A DNA stretch of 12,291 nucleotides, from contig JAFKFE010000255.1 of NCBI GenBank assembly GCA_017308345.1, positions 1-12,291 of the forward strand, written 5' to 3'. The notes beneath the pieces were generated by a model that was given only the letters and a program-made list of their open reading frames with translations, searched no databases and had not been told where the DNA came from. Of the stretch, positions 6,897 to 12,291 are shown in pieces (the stretch's first letter is position 1; each line of letters starts with the position of its first letter). The position numbers were made by a program, and so were the translations under genes. Source of the stretch: Alphaproteobacteria bacterium (GTDB taxonomy: Bacteria; Pseudomonadota; Alphaproteobacteria; Rhizobiales; Rhizobiaceae).

Positions 6897-6925
6897 ATAA
6901 TCCCGTAGACTGACTGATCAGTCAA
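6897..6925 (-). promoter_or_regulatory. Minus-strand sigma-70-like promoter for the C39-like peptidase
   Basis: On the minus strand, TTGACT (6925-6920) is followed after exactly 17 bp by GATTAT (6902-6897). These match the consensus at 5/6 and 4/6. Transcription would run toward the peptidase gene and leave a leader of about 90-100 bases. The -35 box lies mostly inside the palindrome at 6911-6924, so a bound repressor would block it. Confidence 0.5.
6911..6924. promoter_or_regulatory. Perfect 14-bp palindrome, likely TetR operator
   Basis: TGACTGATCAGTCA is a perfect inverted repeat in the divergent gap between the peptidase and the TetR gene. Its size and symmetry suit a TetR-family dimer, and it starts 44 bp before the TetR GGGGAG and 57 bp before its start codon. 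It overlaps the -35 element of the minus-strand promoter and lies about 10 bp downstream of a possible plus-strand -10 (GATAAT, 6896-6901). Binding by the adjacent TetR protein is inferred. Confidence 0.65.
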
Positions 6926-6967
6926 TGACGATCTTGTTCCCTGGCGAGTTGGGGAGAACCGACACCA

Positions 6968-7609
6968 TTGAGCAAGCCCGACAAGAAAAGCCGCGATGCC
7001 GAGAAGGTCGCCAGACGGCGGCGGAGCCTCGCCCAGGCGGCCATCACCGTCATCGCCCGCAAGGGCCTGCCCGGCGTGACGCTGGCCGACGTGGCGCGCG
7101 AGGCCGATTGTGGTTACGGCCTGGTCCTGTTCCATTTCGAGACCAAGGATCGTCTGCTACTGGCCGCGCTCGACGCGCTGGTCGAGGAATACCGCGCGGC
7201 ATGGCATGCCCGCAGCGACGCTCATGACGATGCCGTGGCCAGGCTCGAGGCGCTGATTGATCTCGACCTCGGTTCGGCGGTGACCGACCTCAGGCACATC
7301 GCGGTGTGGACGGCGTTCTGGGCCGAGACCTCGCGCAACGCCGACTACAGGGCGCGCTTCAGCGAGCTGAACCGGGCCTATCTGGCAAGGCTCGAGCCGC
7401 TGGTCGGCACGCTCGCCGAACAGGAACCGCCGGCCGCCGACTGTCGGCTGATCGCCGGCGGACTGAGCGCGATCCTCGACGGTCTGTGGATCGAGAGCCA
7501 GATCGGTCATGGACTTGGCGAGGCCGACTGGGCGCGCGCCCGCGCCATCTGCCGGGCCTATCTCGGCGCCTTCTTCCCGAAGAGTTTCGGAGCCGAGACG
7601 AACCGATGA
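6968..7609 (+). CDS. TetR-family repressor, BetI-like
   Basis: This 213-residue protein starts at a TTG (6968), with GGGGAG at 6951-6956 about 11 bases upstream. No in-frame ATG is found in the first 200 residues, so the rare start looks correct. The N-terminal helix-turn-helix lies at about residues 20-65 (AAITVIARKGLPGVTLADVAREAD, then the LVLFHFETKDRLLLAAL recognition pattern). The ligand domain contains HIAVWTAFWAE (110-120), characteristic of the BetI-type C-terminal domain. BetI relatives often sense choline-like or other small quaternary compounds, but the ligand here is unknown. The stop overlaps the following LysR gene (ATGA), giving a two-regulator operon. The palindrome upstream is the likely operator and suggests autoregulation plus control of the divergent peptidase. 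Assignment to BetI itself is not claimed. Confidence 0.92.
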   Translation: MSKPDKKSRDAEKVARRRRSLAQAAITVIARKGLPGVTLADVAREADCGYGLVLFHFETKDRLLLAALDALVEEYRAAWHARSDAHDDAVARLEALIDLDLGSAVTDLRHIAVWTAFWAETSRNADYRARFSELNRAYLARLEPLVGTLAEQEPPAADCRLIAGGLSAILDGLWIESQIGHGLGEADWARARAICRAYLGAFFPKSFGAETNR

Positions 7610-8529
7610 CCCTGCGCAAGCTGCTGCCCTCGCCCAATGCGATCTTCATGTTCGAGGCGGCCGCGCGTCATCTCAACTTCACCAGCGCGGCGCGCGAGTT
7701 CAACGTTACCCAGTCGGCGATCAGTCGCATGATCGCGCGGCTGGAATGCCATCTCGACGTCAAGCTGTTCGCGCGGGCGCCGACCGGCATCGAGCTCACC
7801 GATGACGGCCGCCTGCTGTACGATGCCGTCGGCAGCGGTTTCCAGCAGATCGAGATCGTGCTCGACGACATCCGCGCCCGCCAGGGCGAGGCCGGCACGG
7901 TGACCCTGTCGCTGTCGTCGGCTTTCGCCCTGCACTGGTTCATGCCGCGCTTCGACCGCTTCCAGGCGAGCTTTCCAGGCATCGACCTGCGCTTCCAGCT
8001 GGTGCGCGGCGAGCCGACCGGGCCGATCGAGGATGTCGATCTCGCCATCCGCTACAATCAGCCGCCCAATGCCGAGCAGCAGAGCTGGGCGCTGATGGAA
8101 GAGGTCGTGCTGCCGGTCTGCAGCCCGGCCTACCTGGCCGAGCACGGCAGTCTCGACGACTGTCGCGATCTGAGCCGGCACACGCTTGCCCATCTCTCGG
8201 GCTCGCTGCGCATCCCCTGGCAGAGCTACCTGGCGCAGTTCGATTATCCGCAGCCGGCGGGCAGCCGTAGCCTGACCTTCTCCGACTACACGCTGGTCAT
8301 CCAGTCGGCCATCAAGGGCCGCGGCATGGCGCTGGGCTGGTGGCATGTCGTGGCGCATGAATTGCTGCAGAAGGGCCTGGTCAAGGGGGCCAGGCATGAA
8401 TTGCGCACCGGCAACCACTATTACCTGGTGGCAACGGCACGGCGCCCCCTGCGCAAGCCGGCCGTGCTGGTGCGCGACTGGCTGCTCGATGAAATGGCCG
8501 AGCTGAAACGAGAAATCCTGTCCGGCTGA
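7606..8529 (+). CDS. LysR-family transcriptional regulator, GcvA-like
   Basis: The ATG at 7606 overlaps the TetR stop by 4 bp (ATGA) and gives 307 residues, the usual LysR length. The N-terminal winged HTH is plain: AIFMFEAAARHLNFTSAAREFNVTQSAISRMIARLE, with FARAPTGIELTDDG following, as in the GcvA/AmpR-like branch. The effector domain runs from about 90 to 300 (GTVTLSLSSAFALHWFMPRFDRFQ, DVDLAIRY, LPVCSPAYLAEHG, GRGMALGWWHVVAHELLQKG). Co-expression with the TetR gene is likely. The adjacent catabolic genes starting near 8697 are the natural targets, and a 15-bp palindrome lies 28 bp after its stop. The effector cannot be told from sequence. Some relatives in this branch regulate choline-sulfate use, which would fit the BetI-like neighbour, but this is only a hint. 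Confidence 0.92.
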   Translation: MTLRKLLPSPNAIFMFEAAARHLNFTSAAREFNVTQSAISRMIARLECHLDVKLFARAPTGIELTDDGRLLYDAVGSGFQQIEIVLDDIRARQGEAGTVTLSLSSAFALHWFMPRFDRFQASFPGIDLRFQLVRGEPTGPIEDVDLAIRYNQPPNAEQQSWALMEEVVLPVCSPAYLAEHGSLDDCRDLSRHTLAHLSGSLRIPWQSYLAQFDYPQPAGSRSLTFSDYTLVIQSAIKGRGMALGWWHVVAHELLQKGLVKGARHELRTGNHYYLVATARRPLRKPAVLVRDWLLDEMAELKREILSG

Positions 8530-8696
8530 GCGGCGGGCCGCATGGCCGCCATCCCCATGACCACAGGTCATCGCCTCGTGACTATTCGGAGCGTGCGCGA
8601 TCGTTTCCCGGTTCTATAGTCGCTCACCATCCGGGCTCCTCGAGAATGAGAAAACAGGGGCCACGGAGCAAGGCTTCGGGAACAGGCCGTGGGAGC
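8530..8696 (+). promoter_or_regulatory. Intergenic control region with an operator-like palindrome
   Basis: The palindrome ATGACC-ACA-GGTCAT at 8557-8571 has perfect 6-bp arms and a 3-base centre, the size of a LysR-type or dimeric-repressor site. A second, looser inverted repeat is GACTAT (8580-8585) with ATAGTC (8616-8621); CTATAGT in its right arm could also serve as a -10. An imperfect GC hairpin at about 8532-8549 just after the LysR stop has no T-tract. The region most likely holds the promoter of the acyl-CoA synthetase operon. No -35/-10 pair was convincing. Confidence 0.4.
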
Positions 8697-10835
8697 ATGA
8701 ACTTGGCTGGAACCATCGCCGTCCCTGGCGGCATGACGGAGGCAAGGCATCGTCTCGATCCGCTGCTGCGGCCGGCTTCGATCGCCTTTGTCGGCGCCTC
8801 CATACGCCCCGACACGCCAGGCAACACGATGGTGCGCGCCGCGGCGATGGATGGCTATTCAGGCCGGCTCTATCCCATCAACCCGAAATACGATGTGGTG
8901 GAAGGCCTGCCGTGCTTTCCCGATCTGGCGAGCCTGCCGGAGACGGTCGACCATGTCGTGCTCGGCGTCGCCAATGACTATCTGGAGGACAATCTGCTGG
9001 CGGCCGCGCGCCACGGCGCCAGGGCGGTCACCATCTTCGCCAGTTGCGACCTGACCGGCGCCGCCAACGACCCGCTCGCCGGCCGGTTGACCGAAATCGC
9101 CCGCGAGGCCGGCATCGTCATCTGCGGCGGCAATGGCATGGGCTTCTTAAACCCCGCGATCGGCCTGCGCGTCTCCGGTTTCGCCTCCAGTCTCGCCATG
9201 GAGCCCGGCGGCGTGGCGCTGATCACGCAATCCGGCTCGGCCTTCTCGGCGCTCGCCTACAACGACCAGCGGCTGAAATTCCAGCTCTGCGTTTCCAGCG
9301 GCCGCGAACTCACCACGACGACGGCCGACTATGTCCACTGGGCGCTCGAGCAGCCCGACACCACGGTCATCGGCCTGTTCCTCGAAACCGCGCGTCGGCC
9401 TGACGATTTCGCCCGCTGCCTGGAAAAGGCCGACCGGCTCGGCATTCCCGTCGTGGCGCTGAAGGTCGGACGCACGGAATTGAGCGCCGGCTTCGCCGCC
9501 AGCCACAGCGGCGCGATTGCCGGCGACAATGCCGCCTATGAGGCGCTGTTCGACAGATGGGGCGTCCTCGGCGTCGACACGCTGGACCAGCTCGCCGCCA
9601 ATCTCACCCTGTTTTCGGCCGGCAGGCCGGCGGCCAGGGGCGGCCTGGCCAGCCTGCATGATTCCGGCGGCGAGCGCGAAATGGTCGCCGACCTCGCGGC
9701 AAAGGCCGGCGTGCCATTCGCGGCGATCTCGGAGCGGACGAAGGAAAGCCTGCGGCTGCATCTCGACAGCGGCCTGCAGCCGGCGAATCCACTCGATGTC
9801 TGGGGCTCGGGCCTCGACTTCGAGATGCATGTCGAGGCCTGCATGGACGCCATGCTCGCCGATCCCGATACCGCCATCGGCGTGCTGTTCCAGGACATAC
9901 GCGGCGGCTCCTATATCGCCGAGGGTTTCACCCGCGCGGTGGTCCGCTCCAGCCGCAAGACGAGCAAGCCGGTTGCCGTGGTCAGCAACTACGCCACGGT
10001 AAACCACCGCGCGCTGGCGCTCGCCACGACGCAGGCCGGCGTGCCGGTCATCGACGGCACCGACGAAGGCCTGCACGCCATCCGCAACCTGCTGGCGTTT
10101 CGTGACCGGCATGCAGCCAGCCACACATTCGAGCCGGCCATTGCAAACGAGATTCGCGACCGCTGGCGCAGACGCCTTGGACAGGAAAAGCCGCTCGGCG
10201 AAAACGAGGCGCTGGCGCTGCTGGCCGATTATGGCATCGCCACGCCGCGATCCATCACCGCCGCCACACCGGACGAAGTTGTGGCCGCCGCGCGAATGAT
10301 CGGCTTTCCCGTCGTCCTGAAGACGGCCGCGCCCGGTATCCAGCACAAATCGGACGTCGGCGGCGTCCGCCTCGGCCTGGCTGACGAACAGGCGCTCACG
10401 GATGCCTATGCCGACATGGCCTCGCGGCTAGGTCCCGAGGTGCTGGTCGCCGAGATGGCGCCCAAAGGTATCGAGATCGCTTTCGGCCTGATCCGCGACG
10501 AGCAGTTCGGACCCTATCTGGTCGTGGCCTCCGGCGGCATCTGGATCGAAGTGCTCAGGGATCGCGCCGTGGCCTTGCCGCCGCTCAGCCTGGAGCAGGC
10601 GCGAGACCTGATCGGCAGGCTGAAGACAAGCCCGCTGCTCGATGGCGGGCGCGGCCAGCCTCCCGCCGACAGGCCGGCGCTCACAGCGGCGCTTGCTCGC
10701 TTCTCGATGCTCGCAGCCGATCTCGGCGACCTCATCGGCGAGATGGACGTCAACCCGCTGCTGGTCTCCGGCCGCGGCTGCATGGCCGTCGACGCACTTG
10801 TGCTCGGCCGCGATGCCGGCCGGTCGCCACGATAG
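8697..10835 (+). CDS. ADP-forming acyl-CoA synthetase (CoA-binding, ligase and ATP-grasp domains)
   Basis: This enzyme should make an acyl-CoA from a carboxylic acid, CoA and ATP with release of ADP and phosphate. The frame is open from an ATG at 8646 (729 residues, used for numbering). The CoA-binding domain begins at about residue 36 (LDPLLRPASIAFVGAS), followed by the ligase domain with ALITQSGSAFSAL (191-203) and the phospho-histidine motif ASHSGAIAG with H287. The ATP-grasp part (about 510-720) has FPVVLKTAAPGIQHKSDVGGV and EMDVNPLL. Several starts are possible: 8646, 8697 (GGGAG only 1 base away), TTG 8703 (GGGAG 7 bases away) and 8733. Homology favours one of the later ones. The acyl-CoA dehydrogenase follows after 18 bp. 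The substrate is unknown; short-chain, aromatic or betaine-like acids are all possible for this family. Confidence 0.9.
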   Translation: MNLAGTIAVPGGMTEARHRLDPLLRPASIAFVGASIRPDTPGNTMVRAAAMDGYSGRLYPINPKYDVVEGLPCFPDLASLPETVDHVVLGVANDYLEDNLLAAARHGARAVTIFASCDLTGAANDPLAGRLTEIAREAGIVICGGNGMGFLNPAIGLRVSGFASSLAMEPGGVALITQSGSAFSALAYNDQRLKFQLCVSSGRELTTTTADYVHWALEQPDTTVIGLFLETARRPDDFARCLEKADRLGIPVVALKVGRTELSAGFAASHSGAIAGDNAAYEALFDRWGVLGVDTLDQLAANLTLFSAGRPAARGGLASLHDSGGEREMVADLAAKAGVPFAAISERTKESLRLHLDSGLQPANPLDVWGSGLDFEMHVEACMDAMLADPDTAIGVLFQDIRGGSYIAEGFTRAVVRSSRKTSKPVAVVSNYATVNHRALALATTQAGVPVIDGTDEGLHAIRNLLAFRDRHAASHTFEPAIANEIRDRWRRRLGQEKPLGENEALALLADYGIATPRSITAATPDEVVAAARMIGFPVVLKTAAPGIQHKSDVGGVRLGLADEQALTDAYADMASRLGPEVLVAEMAPKGIEIAFGLIRDEQFGPYLVVASGGIWIEVLRDRAVALPPLSLEQARDLIGRLKTSPLLDGGRGQPPADRPALTAALARFSMLAADLGDLIGEMDVNPLLVSGRGCMAVDALVLGRDAGRSPR

Positions 10836-10853
10836 ACACATCAAGGAAATGTC

Positions 10854-12023
10854 ATGAATTTCGACCTCAGCCCGCGCGAAAAAGAACTGTCGAGAAAAGG
10901 CCGCGACTTCTGCGACCAGGTGCTTCTGCCGCTGGAGGCGATCACCGACGAGCATGGCGAACTGCCGATGGAGCGCCGTGAGGCGGTGCGGCAGCAGGTG
11001 CGCGACTGGGGCCTGGCTGGCATCAACCACTCCAAGGAGAATGGCGGGCTCGGCCTGACCATGGTCGAGCAGACGGCGATCGAGGAACAGCTGGGACGCG
11101 TCACCAACGGGCTGTGGAGCTGCGTCTGGCGCCCGCCGGTCAGCCTGAAATTCGGCACCGAGGCGCAGAAGCAGGCGTATCTGATCCCTTCCTCGCACGG
11201 CTACCGGCGCGGCGCCTTCGCCATAACCGAGCCCCAGGCCGGCTCCGATCCGCGCCGGGTGAAGACGAGCGCCGTGCTCAAGGACGGAGAGTGGCATCTC
11301 AGCGGCGAGAAGTGGTTCGTCACCGCCTACAACGCTTCCGATTTCGTCATCGTGCATGCCCATGTCGATGAGGACCCGGACAAGCCGACCCTGTTCCTGG
11401 TCGACAAGCCGGTGAACAACATGGTGCATCTGCGCTCGCCGAAATTCATGCACAATTTCGCCTTCGACCACGCCGAGCTTCGCTTCGAGGGTACCGCCGT
11501 CGGCGAGGACAAGATGCTCGGCCAGATCGGCCAGGGCCTCGAACTGACCAAGGACTGGTTTGTGGAGGCGCGCCTGCAGATCGCCTCGCATGCGGTGGGC
11601 GCGGCGACGCGGGCCGCCGAGATCGCCAACGACTATGCCGCCACCCGCCACCAGTTCGACCGGCCGATCCGAGACTTCCAGGGCGTGGAGTTCATGCTGG
11701 CCGACATGGCGGTCGAGATCTTCGCCGCCAAGTCGATGCTCTACCGCGTCGCCTGGGAGATCGACCAGGGTCTCGACCGCAAGCGCGTTCACGCCCATGC
11801 CAGCGCCCTGAAGCTCTACTGTTCGGAAGCCGCCGGCCGCGTCATCGACAAGGCGCTGCAGGTGCTGGGCGGACGCGGCTACATGCGCGAGAACCCAGTC
11901 GAGCGGCTCTACCGCGACATCCGTGTCGATCGCATCTGGGAAGGCACTTCGGAGATCCAGCGGGTGGTTGTCGCCGGTCAGATCCGCAAGCGCGGCATGG
12001 GCATCTTCAGCGAGGTCGCCTGA
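10854..12023 (+). CDS. Acyl-CoA dehydrogenase family flavoprotein
   Basis: This FAD-dependent enzyme has 389 residues and would introduce an alpha,beta double bond into an acyl-CoA. AAGGAA (10843-10848) lies 5 bases before the ATG. Family motifs are intact: AITEPQAGSD (123-132), the LSGEKWFVT strand (149-157), RHQFDRPIRDFQGVEFMLADM (265-285), QVLGGRGYMRENPVERLYRD (336-355) and IWEGTSEIQR, in which E363 is the expected catalytic base. It is 18 bp downstream of the ADP-forming acyl-CoA synthetase and probably uses its product. The ABC permease that follows suggests an imported substrate. Caution: CaiA-type crotonobetainyl-CoA reductases share this fold and could act in the reverse direction. 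Length is normal for the family and there is no sign of damage. Confidence 0.94.
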   Translation: MNFDLSPREKELSRKGRDFCDQVLLPLEAITDEHGELPMERREAVRQQVRDWGLAGINHSKENGGLGLTMVEQTAIEEQLGRVTNGLWSCVWRPPVSLKFGTEAQKQAYLIPSSHGYRRGAFAITEPQAGSDPRRVKTSAVLKDGEWHLSGEKWFVTAYNASDFVIVHAHVDEDPDKPTLFLVDKPVNNMVHLRSPKFMHNFAFDHAELRFEGTAVGEDKMLGQIGQGLELTKDWFVEARLQIASHAVGAATRAAEIANDYAATRHQFDRPIRDFQGVEFMLADMAVEIFAAKSMLYRVAWEIDQGLDRKRVHAHASALKLYCSEAAGRVIDKALQVLGGRGYMRENPVERLYRDIRVDRIWEGTSEIQRVVVAGQIRKRGMGIFSEVA

Positions 12024-12060
12024 TGCGGCGGCCCCGCCCGGACGGAAAGGAGCGGCCCGC

Positions 12061-12291
12061 TTGATTTCGCGCCGGCATATCGAGACCGCATGCCTGCTCG
12101 GCCCCGCGCTGCTGGTGCTGGCGCTGCTGTTCGTGGTGCCGCTGGCGCGGCTTTTCTCGCTGGCATTCACCGATCCGGCGGGACCGCTCGCCACGTTCGG
12201 CGTGCTCGCCGAAAGCACCGTCTACCGCCAGGTGATGTGGAACACCTTCGTCGTGGCCGCCATGGTGACGGCACTGTGCGCGCTGCTCGCC
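12061..12291 (+). CDS. ABC transporter permease, spermidine/putrescine type, N-terminal part (cut by window edge)
   Basis: The gene starts at a TTG (12061) with AAAGGAG at 12046-12052, 8 bases upstream. An ATG-initiated frame at 12023 stops at once, so the TTG is preferred. The 77 visible residues begin MISRRHIETACLLGPALL and continue with a strongly hydrophobic first helix (about 10-32). LFSLAFTDPAG and a second helix around WNTFVVAAMVTALCALLA follow, the beginning of the BPD_transp_1 domain. This layout is typical of PotB/PotH-like permeases of polyamine, quaternary-amine or related uptake systems. It lies 37 bp after the acyl-CoA dehydrogenase on the same strand, so it is likely the same operon. 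The rest of the transporter lies outside the window. Confidence 0.85.
   Translation, partial: MISRRHIETACLLGPALLVLALLFVVPLARLFSLAFTDPAGPLATFGVLAESTVYRQVMWNTFVVAAMVTALCALLA

Noticed and set aside
5755..6900. Plus-strand open frame of 381 codons opposite the C39-like peptidase
   Set aside because: The minus strand encodes a complete Cys-His-Asp triad in family context; the plus frame is Arg/His/Gln-rich without a motif and runs through the divergent promoter region.
8532..8549. GC-rich hairpin after the LysR stop as a terminator
   Set aside because: The stem has a bulge and no T-run follows, so it does not qualify as an intrinsic terminator.
9147..10346. Minus-strand open frame of 399 codons inside the acyl-CoA synthetase gene
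   Set aside because: It is an antisense shadow of the ligase and ATP-grasp domains with no start signal or domain of its own.
12023..12064. 13-codon ATG frame between the dehydrogenase and the permease
   Set aside because: It stops immediately at the permease start, has no ribosome binding site of its own, and the AAAGGAG inside it serves the TTG start at 12061.
10428..12218. Minus-strand open frame of 596 codons opposite the synthetase and dehydrogenase
   Set aside because: It is opposite an intact acyl-CoA dehydrogenase with all motifs; its own translation shows no domain and it spans two genes and a gap.

Overview
The window is GC-rich, densely packed DNA. Gene families, codon use and short overlapping operons fit an alphaproteobacterium, most likely of the Hyphomicrobiales (rhizobia and relatives). 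This placement is inferred from gene content and not from any marker gene. Two unrelated modules meet near position 5735.

Module 1 (1-5724) looks like a regulated transmembrane flavin electron-transfer system. A two-component pair lies on the minus strand: a sensor kinase cut by the left edge, and a QseB/PmrA-type response regulator. Divergent from it is a small exported PepSY-domain protein, followed by a terminator. Next comes a plus-strand operon with four genes: a small exported acidic protein, a DUF2271 protein carrying a flavinylation-like TGAS motif, a large fusion protein (PepSY/four-helix membrane domain plus flavodoxin plus NADPH:FAD reductase), and an ApbE-type FAD:protein FMN transferase. 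The proposed electron path is NAD(P)H to FAD to FMN to membrane b-hemes to a periplasmic covalently bound FMN. The two control regions (1120-1177 and 1635-1692) carry the same 58-bp layout of two facing pairs of CCTGAC-like half-sites, each pair with an 11-bp period. This is a strong candidate operator for the response regulator and would place both transcription units in one regulon.

Module 2 (5743-12291) begins with a minus-strand C39-like cysteine peptidase (DUF3335 family), convergent with apbE. Divergent from it is a BetI-like TetR repressor whose stop overlaps the start of a GcvA-like LysR regulator. A perfect 14-bp palindrome in the divergent gap covers the -35 box of a good minus-strand promoter, so the TetR protein probably controls the peptidase gene as well as itself. 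Downstream are an ADP-forming acyl-CoA synthetase, an acyl-CoA dehydrogenase and the beginning of a spermidine/putrescine-type ABC permease. This looks like uptake, CoA activation and desaturation of a small, possibly quaternary-amine, acid. The substrate cannot be read from the sequence.

No rRNA, tRNA, CRISPR array, insertion sequence or prophage was seen. The most interesting parts are the duplicated operator, the DUF2271/ApbE flavinylation pair, an in-frame gap of about 30 residues in ApbE, and the TetR-controlled orphan C39 peptidase.
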